From Pseudomonas sp. FEN (GTDB taxonomy: Bacteria; Pseudomonadota; Gammaproteobacteria; Pseudomonadales; Pseudomonadaceae): a stretch of DNA of 64,000 nt. Position numbers and translations under genes: made by a program. The stretch spans positions 259,501 through 323,500 of the forward strand of contig NZ_CAJFDC010000012.1 of the NCBI RefSeq assembly GCF_904067045.1, in the 5' to 3' direction. This document shows, piece after piece, positions 55,119 to 63,454 of the stretch (its first letter is position 1; each line of letters opens with the position of its first letter). The notes under the pieces are model-generated. The model worked only from the letters and a program-made list of their open reading frames with translations, was not told the origin of the DNA and did no database searches.

Positions 55119-56120
55119 ATGACTCTACGAATCGCAATCAACGGTTTTGGCCGCATCGGCCGCAACGTCCTGCGCGCACTCTATACCCAAGGTTACCGTC
55201 AGGACCTGCAGGTCGTCGCCATCAACGACCTGGGCGACAGCGCCATCAATGCCCACCTGCTCAAGTACGACACGGTTCACGGCACCTTTGATGCCAGCGT
55301 AGAGCATGACAACGAAAGCCTGACCGTCAACGGCGACCGGATTGCCGTCAGCGCGATCCGCAACCCGGCCGAACTGCCGTGGGCCGCCGAGAAGATCGAC
55401 GTGGTTTTCGAGTGCACCGGCCTGTTCACCGACCGCGCCAAGGCCGCCGCGCACCTGAGCGCCGGGGCCCGCAAAGTGATTATCTCGGCACCGGCCAAAG
55501 GCGCCGATGCCACCGTGGTGTACGGGGTCAACCATGACATCCTGCGCCAGTCGCACCAGATCATTTCCAACGCGTCGTGCACCACCAACTGCCTGGCCCC
55601 GGTGGCCCAGGTGCTGCACCGCGAGCTGGGCATCGAAAGTGGCCTGATGACCACCATCCACGCCTACACCAACGACCAGAACCTGACCGACGTCTACCAC
55701 ACCGACCCGTACCGCGCGCGCTCGGCGACCCAGAACATGATCCCGAGCAAGACCGGCGCCGCCGAAGCCGTCGGCCTGGTGCTGCCGGAACTGGCGGGCA
55801 AGCTGACCGGCATGGCCGTGCGCGTGCCGGTGATCAACGTGTCCCTGGTGGACCTGACCGTGCAGCTCAAGCGCGAGGCCAGCGCCGACGAGGTCAACGC
55901 CCTGCTCAAGGAAGCCAGCCAGCATTCGAAGATCCTCGGTTACAACACCCTGCCCCTGGTTTCCAGCGATTTCAACCACAACCCGCTGTCGTCGATCTTC
56001 GACGCCAACCACACCAAGGCCAGCGGCAAGCTGCTCAAGGTCCTGGCCTGGTACGACAACGAGTGGGGCTTCTCCAACCGCATGCTGGATAACTGCCTGG
56101 CGCTGTGCAACGCCGAATAA
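55119..56120 (+). CDS. gapA: Glyceraldehyde-3-phosphate dehydrogenase, type I
   Basis: The 333-residue enzyme has the NAD fold '[15 protein letters not shown]' (residues 6-20), the active-site Cys in '[12 protein letters not shown]' (about 152-163), the catalytic His in '[13 protein letters not shown]' and '[12 protein letters not shown]' near the end. It oxidises the glyceraldehyde-3-phosphate made by Eda. In Pseudomonas this copy is controlled by HexR, and the two HexR sites upstream agree. GGAAGG lies 12 bases before the ATG, slightly far. Confidence 0.95.
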   Translation: MTLRIAINGFGRIGRNVLRALYTQGYRQDLQVVAINDLGDSAINAHLLKYDTVHGTFDASVEHDNESLTVNGDRIAVSAIRNPAELPWAAEKIDVVFECTGLFTDRAKAAAHLSAGARKVIISAPAKGADATVVYGVNHDILRQSHQIISNASCTTNCLAPVAQVLHRELGIESGLMTTIHAYTNDQNLTDVYHTDPYRARSATQNMIPSKTGAAEAVGLVLPELAGKLTGMAVRVPVINVSLVDLTVQLKREASADEVNALLKEASQHSKILGYNTLPLVSSDFNHNPLSSIFDANHTKASGKLLKVLAWYDNEWGFSNRMLDNCLALCNAE

Positions 56121-56155
56121 CCGTGGAACGAGGAACAGGCGTGCAGCAGGAACCG

Positions 56156-56620
56156 ATGATAGGGATCAGCTTTACCCATACCACCATGGCGGCGCGCAAG
56201 CGTATCGCCCTGGTCGCCCACGACCATTGCAAAGTGTTTCTGCTGGACTGGGCCGAGCGCCAGAAAGAGCGTCTGGCTCAGCATGAACTGGTGGCCACCG
56301 GCACAACCGGTTTGTTGTTGAACAAGCGTCTGGGGCTGCCGGTGGAGAGTATGATCAGCGGCCCATTGGGCGGCGACCAGCAGTTGGGCGCGCGTATTGC
56401 CGAGCAGCGGGTGGACATGCTGATTTTCTTCTGGGACCCGTTCGAACCGCAGCCCCACGACCCGGATATCAAGGCGTTGCTGCGGGTCGCGGCGGTGTGG
56501 AACATTCCCGTGGCCTGCAACGAGTGCAGCGCCGATTACCTGCTCAGCAGCCCGTTGATGGAACAGGCGCATGAGTATCGGGTGCCGGATTATGAGGCGT
56601 ATCTGGCGGCACGGCGTTAA
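56156..56620 (+). CDS. mgsA: Methylglyoxal synthase
   Basis: The 154-residue enzyme shows 'RIALVAHDHCK' (residues 14-24), phosphate-binding 'ATGTTGLLL', 'SGPLGGDQQLGARI' (about 68-81, catalytic Asp) and 'FFWDPFEPQPHDPDIKAL' with the second Asp and His. It turns dihydroxyacetone phosphate into methylglyoxal, a phosphate-recycling bypass below the Gap step. The ATG at 56156 (MIGISF) follows CAGGAA. It lies 35 bp after gapA and is probably co-transcribed, so it may respond to HexR too. Confidence 0.92.
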   Translation: MIGISFTHTTMAARKRIALVAHDHCKVFLLDWAERQKERLAQHELVATGTTGLLLNKRLGLPVESMISGPLGGDQQLGARIAEQRVDMLIFFWDPFEPQPHDPDIKALLRVAAVWNIPVACNECSADYLLSSPLMEQAHEYRVPDYEAYLAARR

Positions 56621-57116
56621 CGCCGATCAGGCAGGTTGAGCACGATCCCTCGCGGAACCTGGCTTGCCGGGACGCCGGGGCAGGCTCGACAAAATCTCGT
56701 GGTGAAACACCGATTTTGTAGGAGCCAGCTCGCTGGCGATAGCGATGGTGAACGTGACACCGTTATCGCTGCGTCAGCGCTCTCTACCGTTGACGAGTCC
56801 TTTGCTTATCCATAGGATTTGCTCCATTAGCCACCCGGACAGGGCTCAAATGCTTTAAGCATTGATTTCGCCGAGGGATATACGAAGGTTTTGAAAGCCC
56901 GCCTTTGACACAACGTCGTTCACTTAAGAAAACACGGTATTAGAAGCCCACCCTTACCTTGTGGGAGCGGAGCTTGCCCGCGAAGCTTTTAACGACTTCA
57001 AGGGCCCTTTCGCGAGCAAGCTCTGCTCCCACAGGTACTGTGTTCACCTCCCTTTATTAGGTGAACTACATTTTGGGTGGACTGCATTGCGCTTTGGGCG
57101 GTTTTTTCGTTTTTGC
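56621..57116. repeat. Non-coding gap with REP-type palindromes
   Basis: The 496-bp gap holds a REP-like segment around 56716-56742 (TGTAGGAGCCAGCTCGCTGG, then CGATAGCGA) and an imperfect inverted pair: GTGGGAGCGGAGCTTGCCCG (from 56961) against AGCAAGCTCTGCTCCCAC (ending 57033). No ORF with coding character or RNA gene was recognised between them. Confidence 0.7.
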
Positions 57117-57551
57117 TTATTGGCTGTCCAACGACGGTGAAGCGGGATCAGGTAAGCACGCCCCCTCCAACAACGCATCCACCACCGCGCGCGCCACTTC
57201 CACCGAATGCAACATGCCCCAGAACAACGCCCGTTCGACGGGATTGGTATGCAAGCTGATTTCATCGCCATTGAGCTCCGCTGTTTCGAGCAGATTCGAA
57301 ACGTAGGTCAACGCATCCTGGGCACTGATGCCCGGTTGAATGGCAAATAGTGTGGGCTTGTGCGGGGCTACGGGGATGATGGGTTTGGAGCAGGTGAGCG
57401 CGAGGGTATCGAGCAAACGAGCCGTATTTGCCGGGACCGGCGCAACCTCGCTTGAAGATTCGTCAGAGAATTTACGCAGGTACATCTCTTTGTCCGCCGT
57501 ACTGGAGGCATTGCGAACGGTCGGCGGATCGGGGGTGATCTTCTTGGTCAT
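57117..57551 (-). CDS. DUF6124 family protein
   Basis: The 144-residue protein starts MTKKITPDPPT, has 'LFAIQPGISAQDALTYVSNLLETAEL' (about residues 66-92) and a C-terminal helix 'RALFWGMLHSVEVARAVVDALLE' (about 105-127). This is the layout of the Pseudomonas DUF6124 family: a Pro-rich N-terminus then two helices resembling a signalling bundle. Function unknown. It borders the AT-rich accessory segment. Confidence 0.7.
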   Translation of the reverse strand: MTKKITPDPPTVRNASSTADKEMYLRKFSDESSSEVAPVPANTARLLDTLALTCSKPIIPVAPHKPTLFAIQPGISAQDALTYVSNLLETAELNGDEISLHTNPVERALFWGMLHSVEVARAVVDALLEGACLPDPASPSLDSQ

Positions 57552-58097
57552 GGTAAAGCTCCTTTGCTAGATAAGGAACTCGTCACCCACGCTGCAAAAC
57601 GAAAGGTGGCGAGCCGTACACAGGTTTGCAGACCGGAGCAAAGGAACCGGCAGGCCGAAGCCTCCTGCGCACAGCTCACCATGAAGCGAGCACAAAAACC
57701 GCTTTCGCGGCGCTGTACGCCTTTGCTATTCCGGGCTGCAAAACCCGTATCGCTGAATTTGCAGCGACAACCAGACTCTAGCGTTCACCTTTCGCGCACG
57801 CAATATTCTCCCACACCTGAAACATGTAGGAAATATGAGATTTTTTTGCAAACCGCTTCATCTACTAGCAAAATATTGATGAATTGAGCATATAAATAAG
57901 AAACAGCCTACACATTCATCTAAAAACAACGACTTAAAATCTGCAAAATTCTTTACCCCAATCAAATACCGCAATATCAGACTGAATATTGAACAAGCAC
58001 ATCGCAATACGAAAATTTTATTGCTTAAAACTTCAAACAGTCTGAACACCTATTTGCTTGTGCATAATCAGGAGTACAACGCAAAGGATGCTCTTCC
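57552..58097. other. Non-coding gap, AT-rich in its right half
   Basis: The 546-bp gap separates the DUF6124 gene from the toxin-like gene. From about 57820 to 58080 the sequence becomes clearly AT-rich, unlike the rest of the window, with runs such as TTTTTTTGCAAA and GAAAATTTTATTGC. A short open frame at 57564-57887 has no ribosome site or recognisable similarity and is not called. The composition suggests imported DNA or a strong promoter region for the next gene. Confidence 0.5.
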
Positions 58098-58595
58098 TTG
58101 TCACAGACCTCACCACCCAAGCCCCTACACGATTACTGTAATTTGCACGAAGATGACTTCATACCGCATCCCGTGACGGGCCTTCCAAGCTATGGCTTGA
58201 TTCCAGGCTATAGCAGTCGAAACCTCACGTTACCGGCGGGCGAAATCTATCTCAGGGTGGGTAAACATGTCGGTGTAAACAAAGGCTTCGGAGTCAATCA
58301 TATCTGGCAAGGCCACGGGCACGAGCTTCCCAAGTGGGGATGCAAGAGCATTCACGATGTTGCAATGTATGTAGCGACCATCTGTTCGCCGGGCGCACAG
58401 ATCCTATGTGAGTTTCACCTCACCGCAGACGGTTATCGCCTGACCCTTCTGAAGAGTGCAAAGGGATGTGTGATTCTTTCGCCACAGTTGGACACAGAGG
58501 GAAACAACTTCTACTCGGTGGTGACCGCCTACAAACTACACCGTAGTCCTCACGCAACGAAAGTCGGCACTCTGAAAGCAAAAAAGGAGCTCTAA
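58098..58595 (+). CDS. Putative BECR-fold (barnase/EndoU/colicin/RelE-like) nuclease toxin, orphan
   Basis: The 165-residue protein starts at TTG, ten bases after AAAGGA. Its second half reads 'GFGVNHIWQGHGHEL' (about residues 63-77), 'VAMYVATICSPGAQILCEFH' (about 88-107), 'RLTLLKSAKGCVIL' (about 113-126) and 'FYSVVTAYKLH' (about 138-148). This layout of paired His followed by strands, with a terminal VVTAY strand, is what I recall for PBECR/CdiA-CT-type RNase toxins. There is no signal peptide or delivery domain. GC and codon use are lower than in its neighbours. The family call is by eye and needs a profile search. Confidence 0.5.
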   Translation: MSQTSPPKPLHDYCNLHEDDFIPHPVTGLPSYGLIPGYSSRNLTLPAGEIYLRVGKHVGVNKGFGVNHIWQGHGHELPKWGCKSIHDVAMYVATICSPGAQILCEFHLTADGYRLTLLKSAKGCVILSPQLDTEGNNFYSVVTAYKLHRSPHATKVGTLKAKKEL

Positions 58596-58596
58596 G

Positions 58597-58620
58597 ATGA
58601 GCACCTTTTCAAGAAAATAA
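58597..58620 (+). pseudogene. Seven-codon remnant immediately after the toxin-like gene
   Basis: ATG follows GGAG by seven bases, one base after the toxin stop, exactly where an immunity gene would begin, but the frame reads M-S-T-F-S-R-K and stops. The following 450 bp (58621-59048) contain no plus-strand gene. This may be the start of an immunity gene cut off by insertion or deletion, or a chance start. Confidence 0.35.
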
Positions 58621-58745
58621 TGAGGGCTGGTAGTCGCAGCGCTTCGCTTAGCACGTCCCCGTGTGACCACGAGAAAGGGGTCGGAAGCCAACCATTGTTG
58701 CCGGTTGCCGCTACCACAAGGCCGGCGAGCCTTGCACATCCACAG

Positions 58746-58776
58746 TATTGAGCCAATGTCGCCGTGATGCTCAATA
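58746..58776. other. Perfect 8-bp stem-loop in the 58.6-59.0 kb gap
   Basis: TATTGAGC (58746-58753) pairs with GCTCAATA (58769-58776) around 15 bases. On the minus strand the surrounding frame (58.6-58.8 kb) reads '...RGRAKRSAATTSPHYF', wording I have seen in short ORFs near prophage-type regulatory regions, so this stretch may be a remnant of such an element. The remainder of the gap shows no gene until the Fur box at 59006. Confidence 0.35.
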
Positions 58777-59005
58777 CCCCTGCTCTTTAAGGAGCCCTCG
58801 CGAAACATTATCAGTGACGCATCCAAAAAGAGCAACGACCCTATTTGTTTCGTTTGGATTCCAGCAACTGGTCGATCTTGTATCGCCCATCAGGGCGCCA
58901 TCGCCAGCAGGCCGGCTCAGTAGTAGGTCGCTGCGGGTCCGATCAGCCGGATGCCTCAAACACTGGAAGAACAAGGAGCGTATCAGGGCTTGACCAACAA
59001 TACAG

Positions 59006-59022
59006 ATGATAAGCATTATCAT
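59006..59022. promoter_or_regulatory. Fur box upstream of the heme sigma factor gene
   Basis: ATGATAAGCATTATCAT has perfect 7-bp arms around GCA and closely fits the Fur 19-mer. It lies 27-43 bp before the sigma gene start and implies repression when iron is sufficient. Confidence 0.8.
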
Positions 59023-59048
59023 TAACTTGTCATCGGTCCGGTGCTTCC

Positions 59049-59567
59049 GTGAGTCAATCCCATTTCAACACTGTCTTCCTCGCCCAGCGTGTCACGCTGC
59101 TGCGGACCTTGCAGCGCATGGTCAACAACCCCAGCACCGCCGAGGATCTGCTGCAGGAAACCTACCTGCGGGTCACCCGCGCCCTGAGCGAACACCCGGT
59201 GGATCACCTCGAACCCTTCGTGTTCCAGACCGCGCGCAACCTGGCGCTGGATCATCTGCGCGCGCGCCGTATCCAGTCGCGCACCCTGATGGACGATGTG
59301 CCGTTGGCTGTGATGCAGAATGTCGCCGCGCCCCTGAGTACGGCGGAAGACGCCGCCCACGCTGAGCAGATACTCCAGCGCCTGAGCGTCAGCCTCGCTC
59401 GGTTGAGTGCCCGCCAGCAACGGATTTTCATCCTCAGTCGCCTCCACGGGCGCGGTTACCAGGAGATCGCCGAACAGCTCGACGTGTCCCTGAGCACCGT
59501 GCAAAAAGAGCTCAAACTGATCATGGCGATCTGTGTCGAGGTGGCCGAACGATTGGATCGCCCTTAA
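59049..59567 (+). CDS. hxuI: ECF sigma factor of the FecI/HxuI type (iron starvation)
   Basis: The 172-residue sigma factor has region 2 (about residues 10-75, 'NNPSTAEDLLQETYLRV', 'LEPFVFQTARNLALDHLRARR') and region 4 (about 110-160, 'LSARQQRIFILSRLHGRGYQEIAEQLDVSLSTVQKELK'). It starts with GTG. It is followed by a FecR-type anti-sigma gene, a TonB heme receptor and a heme oxygenase, the order of the Hxu cell-surface signalling system. The gene symbol is by analogy with P. aeruginosa PA1300-PA1302; a Has-type name is possible. Confidence 0.88.
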   Translation: MSQSHFNTVFLAQRVTLLRTLQRMVNNPSTAEDLLQETYLRVTRALSEHPVDHLEPFVFQTARNLALDHLRARRIQSRTLMDDVPLAVMQNVAAPLSTAEDAAHAEQILQRLSVSLARLSARQQRIFILSRLHGRGYQEIAEQLDVSLSTVQKELKLIMAICVEVAERLDRP

Positions 59568-59672
59568 GCTCCAGACCCGGGTCGCGTGGCAGTCAGCTCA
59601 AGAGCCAGCGCTATCGCTCAAAATCATAAGGCCGTTGAACCAAACCGTGGCAACCGTTGCCGAGGAACACCC

Positions 59673-60638
59673 GTGACAAACAGTCAAGACCCGCGCCCTT
59701 CCGCCTCCGGGCAGGTGCCGCACGACCCGGCCATGGATCAGGCACTGGACTGGCTGATCCTGATGGAGTACCCGAGCGCCGAACAACAGGCCGCCTTCGA
59801 AGCCTGGTACGCCGCCGACCCGCGCCATGCCCAGGCCTATGCGCGCGCCAGCGACGCCTGGAATGCGCAGCCAGTGTTCGCCGCCGCCCAGGTCCTGCAA
59901 CAACAGCGGCGCCCGTCACTGTCGCGACGCCTGCGCCCGCACTGGAAACCCCTGGCCAGCGCCGCCGCGCTGCTGATCGCCCTCGGCATCCACGGCAACC
60001 TGCCCCTGCGCCTGCAGGCCGATCACCTGACCGTGGCCGGCGAACGCCAGCACCTGCAACTCGAGGATGGCTCGAAGGTCCTGCTCAACACCAACTCGGC
60101 ATTCTCCAGCCGCTTCAACGAACGCCAACACCAGGCCCGGCTGTACAAGGGCGAGGCATTCTTCGAAGTCGCCGCCGAACGCGAGCTACCGCTGGAAATC
60201 GATGCCGGACCGGTCCGCGCCAGCGTCAGCGATACCAGCTTCGCGGTGCGTTACCTCGACGGTGAGGCGCAAGTGCAGGTCCAGCGCGGCGCTGTCGACC
60301 TGCGCACCCTCGACGACAGCGCCCGCCTGCGCCTGTCCGCCGGCAACAGTGTACGGGTCGGTCCCCACGGCTTCGGGCGCCCGGAAAAGCTCGATGCGCA
60401 GAAGGACCTGGCCTGGGTCCAGGGCCGCCTGGTGTTCGAAAATTGCCCGATGAGCCAGGTGCTGGCCGAACTGCGCCGCTATTACCCCGGCTGGATCATC
60501 AACAACAACGAGCACCTGGCCCAAGTCGCCGTTACTGGCAACTACCGCCTGGACAAGCCCCTGGACGTGGTCCGCGCCCTGGCCCAGATCACCTCCGCCA
60601 AGGTCTCGGAGTACCCGGCACTGGTGATTCTCAACTGA
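59673..60638 (+). CDS. hxuR: FecR-type anti-sigma/sigma regulator
   Basis: The 321-residue protein has a cytosolic anti-sigma domain ('DQALDWLILMEYPSAEQQAAFEAWYAADPRHAQAYARASDAW', about residues 20-62), one transmembrane helix (about 91-107), the FecR core ('RQHLQLEDGSKVLLNTNSAFS', about 125) and a C-terminal STN-like segment ('LVFENCPMSQVLAELRRYYPGW') that contacts the receptor. It starts with GTG behind GAGGAA. It passes the heme-bound receptor signal to the sigma factor. Confidence 0.88.
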   Translation: MTNSQDPRPSASGQVPHDPAMDQALDWLILMEYPSAEQQAAFEAWYAADPRHAQAYARASDAWNAQPVFAAAQVLQQQRRPSLSRRLRPHWKPLASAAALLIALGIHGNLPLRLQADHLTVAGERQHLQLEDGSKVLLNTNSAFSSRFNERQHQARLYKGEAFFEVAAERELPLEIDAGPVRASVSDTSFAVRYLDGEAQVQVQRGAVDLRTLDDSARLRLSAGNSVRVGPHGFGRPEKLDAQKDLAWVQGRLVFENCPMSQVLAELRRYYPGWIINNNEHLAQVAVTGNYRLDKPLDVVRALAQITSAKVSEYPALVILN

Positions 60639-60647
60639 GAACAGTTA

Positions 60648-60677
60648 TTTTTACGCGATAGCCCTCGGTGATTCGTC
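60648..60677 (+). promoter_or_regulatory. Candidate sigma-factor-dependent promoter of the receptor gene
   Basis: TTTTTAC, 14 bases, TGATTCGTC lies 80-109 bp upstream of the receptor start. The identical spaced motif precedes the heme oxygenase gene (63387-63416). CGTC is a common -10 core of ECF promoters. Confidence 0.65.
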
Positions 60678-60756
60678 TCGTTATATCCAATGCAAGTGAT
60701 TCTCATTTTGAACCGCTAAGCACCTATAACGATTCGTCCACCCGGGAGCGCTATCG

Positions 60757-63339
60757 ATGCCCACTCGTTTCACCTTCAAGGCCCGCACCGGCGGCCTGCA
60801 ACAATGCAGCCTGTCCGTGCTCGCCGCCATCCTGTTGGCCGCCGCGCAAGCGACGCCGGTGCTGGCCGCCGGTAGCGCCGAACAACCGGCCAGGAGTCTG
60901 GGCAACTACCGTTTCTCGATCGCGCAACAACCCCTGGTGTCGGCGCTCAATGCCTTCACCGCGATCACCGGCTGGCAGGTCGGCTTGCCCGCCGAGCTCG
61001 GCCAGGCCGTGGCCTCACCCGGCGTGCAGGGAGCACTGCCGCCGGAAACAGCTTTGGAACGCCTGCTGGTCGGCACCAACCTGAGCTACCGCAAAGTCGG
61101 CGACAACAGCATCGTCCTGGAAAAACGCGCCAGCGGCAGCACCCTGAACCTGGAGCAGCTAACCATCAGCGCCACCCGCCAGGAGCAGGACGTCAGCTCG
61201 GTGCCCAACACCGTGACGGTGAAGGACCGCCAGCAACTCGACCGCCAGAACGTCAATACCCTCAAGGAACTGGTGCGTGACGAACCCGGCGTCTCGGTGG
61301 GCGGCACCGGCCAGCGCGGCGGTGGCATCAACCACTACAACATTCGCGGTATCGACGGCGACCGGATCCTGACCCAGGTCGATGGCGTCGAGATTCCCGA
61401 CAGTTTCTTCAATGGCCCTTACGCCAGCACCCAGCGCAACTACGTCGACCCGGAAATCGTCAAACGCGTGGAGATCCTCCGTGGTCCAGCGTCTGTGCTT
61501 TACGGCAGCAACGCCATCGGCGGCGCCGTGAGCTATTACACCCTCGACCCGGATGACATCATCAAGCCGGGCCAGGACATCGGCGCCCGCCTGAAGAGCG
61601 GCTACAGTTCGGCCAACAGCAGTTGGCTGAGCTCGGCCACCGTCGCCGGACGCACGGGCGATGTCGATGGCCTGCTGCACCTGAGCCAACGCAACGGCCG
61701 TCAGACCGAGTCCTATGGCGACACTGGCGGCAGCGGCCTGGACCGCACCGCGGCCAATCCGGAGCAGGTCCGGACCACCAACGTGCTGGCCAAACTGGGT
61801 TGGAACTACAACGACGACTCACGCCTGGGCCTGACCTACGAGCGCTACAAGGACGATGTCGATACCAACCAGCGCAGCGCCGTGGGCGGTCCGTTCAACG
61901 CCGGCCAGCCACTGGGCATGTACCGCTCGCGCACGGGCAACGACACCATCGGCCGCGAACGTTTCGGCATCGAAAACCGCTTCGGTCTGGACAGTGTCGT
62001 GGCCGATCACCTCAAGCTGAGCCTGAACTACCAGATCGCGAAAACCGACCAGAGCACCCTGGAAAACTATTTCCCCTTCACCCGTAACGTCCTGCGCCGC
62101 CGCGACACGGTCTACGAAGAAAACCAGTGGGTCTTCGATGCCCAGGCCGACAAAGCCTTCAATGTCGGGGAGACCGATCACCTGTTGACCTACGGCACCA
62201 CGCTCAAGCAACAGAAAGTCAGTGGTTCACGCAGCGGTTCCGCTACCTGCCTGGCCGTGAGCCGGGGTTGTACCGCCGTGGGCGCCGACAGCCCGTCCGA
62301 CCGTCTGGTCAAGTCCAGCGACTTCCCGGACCCGACGCTCGACAGCTACAGCCTGTTCGCCCAGGACCAGATTGGCTGGAACCGCTGGACCTTCCTGCCG
62401 GGCCTGCGCTATGACTACACCCAACTCAAGCCGCGGATCACCCAGGCGTTCCTCAACACCATCGCCGCGGCCGGTGGCGGCACCGTCGACGACGCCAACA
62501 AGACCTGGCATCGGATTTCGCCCAAGTTCGGCCTGACCTACGCCCTGAGCGACCAGTACACCTGGTACGGGCAGTACGCCGAAGGTTTCCGCACCCCATC
62601 GGCCAAGGCCCTGTACGGTCGTTTCCAGAACCTGAGCACGGGCTATCAGGTTGCGCCCAACCCGAACCTGCAACCGGAAAAGAGCAAAAGCTACGAGACC
62701 GGCGTGCGCGGCAAGTTCGAGCACGGCACCTTCGACCTCACGCTGTTCTACAACCAGTATCGCGACTTCATCAACGAGGACGCCATCGCCCCCGGCTACA
62801 GCGAGTTGACCTTCCAGAGCAACAACATCAAGCACGCCACCATCAAGGGCGGCGAACTCAAGGGACGCCTCGACCTGGATACCTTCGGCGCACCACCAGG
62901 CCTCTACAGCAAGGGCTCCCTGGCCTATGCCCATGGTCGCAACAACGACACCGGCCAACCGCTCAACAGCGTCAACCCATTGACCGCCGTCATGGGCCTG
63001 GGCTACGACCAGGACAACTACGGCGGCCTGTTGAGCTGGACGCTGGTGCAGCGCAAGAAGCTGGTGGACAGCAGCAACTTCTTCTCGCCCGACGGCAAGG
63101 GCGAGCAGTTCAAGACCCCGAGCTACGGCGTGCTGGACCTGAGCGGCTACTACAAGGTCAGCCAGGATGTCACCGTCAACGCCGGCCTCTACAACCTGAC
63201 CGACAAGCAGTACTGGAACTGGGATGACGTGCGTGGCTACGACAGCGTCGGCGAAGCCGGTGTGCTGAACCCGGCCAACCTCGAGCGCCTGACCGCGCCG
63301 GGGCGCAATTTCTCGGTCAACCTGGTCTGGGACATCTGA
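60757..63339 (+). CDS. hxuA: TonB-dependent heme receptor with signalling (STN) domain
   Basis: The 860-residue receptor has a signal peptide (about residues 1-39, ending ATPVLAAG), an STN signalling domain (about 47-125), a plug (about 130-250, 'DEPGVSVGGTGQRGGGINHYNIRGIDGDRILTQVDGVEIPD') and a 22-strand barrel ending 'NFSVNLVWDI'. The heme-receptor FRxP and NPNL boxes are present (FRTPSAKALYGRF... NPNL, about 611-642), but no His lies between them, unlike HemR/HasR. It transports heme or heme-protein heme and signals through HxuR. Confidence 0.88.
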   Translation: MPTRFTFKARTGGLQQCSLSVLAAILLAAAQATPVLAAGSAEQPARSLGNYRFSIAQQPLVSALNAFTAITGWQVGLPAELGQAVASPGVQGALPPETALERLLVGTNLSYRKVGDNSIVLEKRASGSTLNLEQLTISATRQEQDVSSVPNTVTVKDRQQLDRQNVNTLKELVRDEPGVSVGGTGQRGGGINHYNIRGIDGDRILTQVDGVEIPDSFFNGPYASTQRNYVDPEIVKRVEILRGPASVLYGSNAIGGAVSYYTLDPDDIIKPGQDIGARLKSGYSSANSSWLSSATVAGRTGDVDGLLHLSQRNGRQTESYGDTGGSGLDRTAANPEQVRTTNVLAKLGWNYNDDSRLGLTYERYKDDVDTNQRSAVGGPFNAGQPLGMYRSRTGNDTIGRERFGIENRFGLDSVVADHLKLSLNYQIAKTDQSTLENYFPFTRNVLRRRDTVYEENQWVFDAQADKAFNVGETDHLLTYGTTLKQQKVSGSRSGSATCLAVSRGCTAVGADSPSDRLVKSSDFPDPTLDSYSLFAQDQIGWNRWTFLPGLRYDYTQLKPRITQAFLNTIAAAGGGTVDDANKTWHRISPKFGLTYALSDQYTWYGQYAEGFRTPSAKALYGRFQNLSTGYQVAPNPNLQPEKSKSYETGVRGKFEHGTFDLTLFYNQYRDFINEDAIAPGYSELTFQSNNIKHATIKGGELKGRLDLDTFGAPPGLYSKGSLAYAHGRNNDTGQPLNSVNPLTAVMGLGYDQDNYGGLLSWTLVQRKKLVDSSNFFSPDGKGEQFKTPSYGVLDLSGYYKVSQDVTVNAGLYNLTDKQYWNWDDVRGYDSVGEAGVLNPANLERLTAPGRNFSVNLVWDI

Positions 63340-63355
63340 TCGAACCACCGCTCAC

Positions 63356-63379
63356 CCGGGCGGATTTCACAGCGCCCGG
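63356..63379. terminator. Hairpin between the receptor and heme oxygenase genes
   Basis: CCGGGCG (63356-63362) pairs perfectly with CGCCCGG (63373-63379), ten-base loop, followed by ACGAGTGTTTTTA. The T-run doubles as the -35-like element of the downstream promoter. It may terminate part of the receptor transcript. Confidence 0.5.
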
Positions 63380-63386
63380 ACGAGTG

Positions 63387-63416
63387 TTTTTACTGTCACG
63401 CATCTTCTGATTCGTC
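63387..63416 (+). promoter_or_regulatory. Candidate sigma-factor-dependent promoter of the heme oxygenase gene
   Basis: TTTTTAC, 14 bases, TGATTCGTC repeats the motif before the receptor gene, 39-68 bp upstream of the heme oxygenase start. Confidence 0.65.
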
Positions 63417-63454
63417 CAGTCACACAGCGCCTCTTAATTCTCAAGGACATGGTC

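Noticed and set aside
57564..57887. 107-codon plus-strand frame upstream of the toxin-like gene
   Set aside because: No ribosome site, no recognisable domain, and composition changes abruptly within it as it enters the AT-rich segment.
60728..60740. Third GATTCGTCC copy just before the receptor start as an additional promoter
   Set aside because: It lacks the TTTTTAC element at the fixed 14-base distance and lies so close to the start that a leader with ribosome site would be very short.
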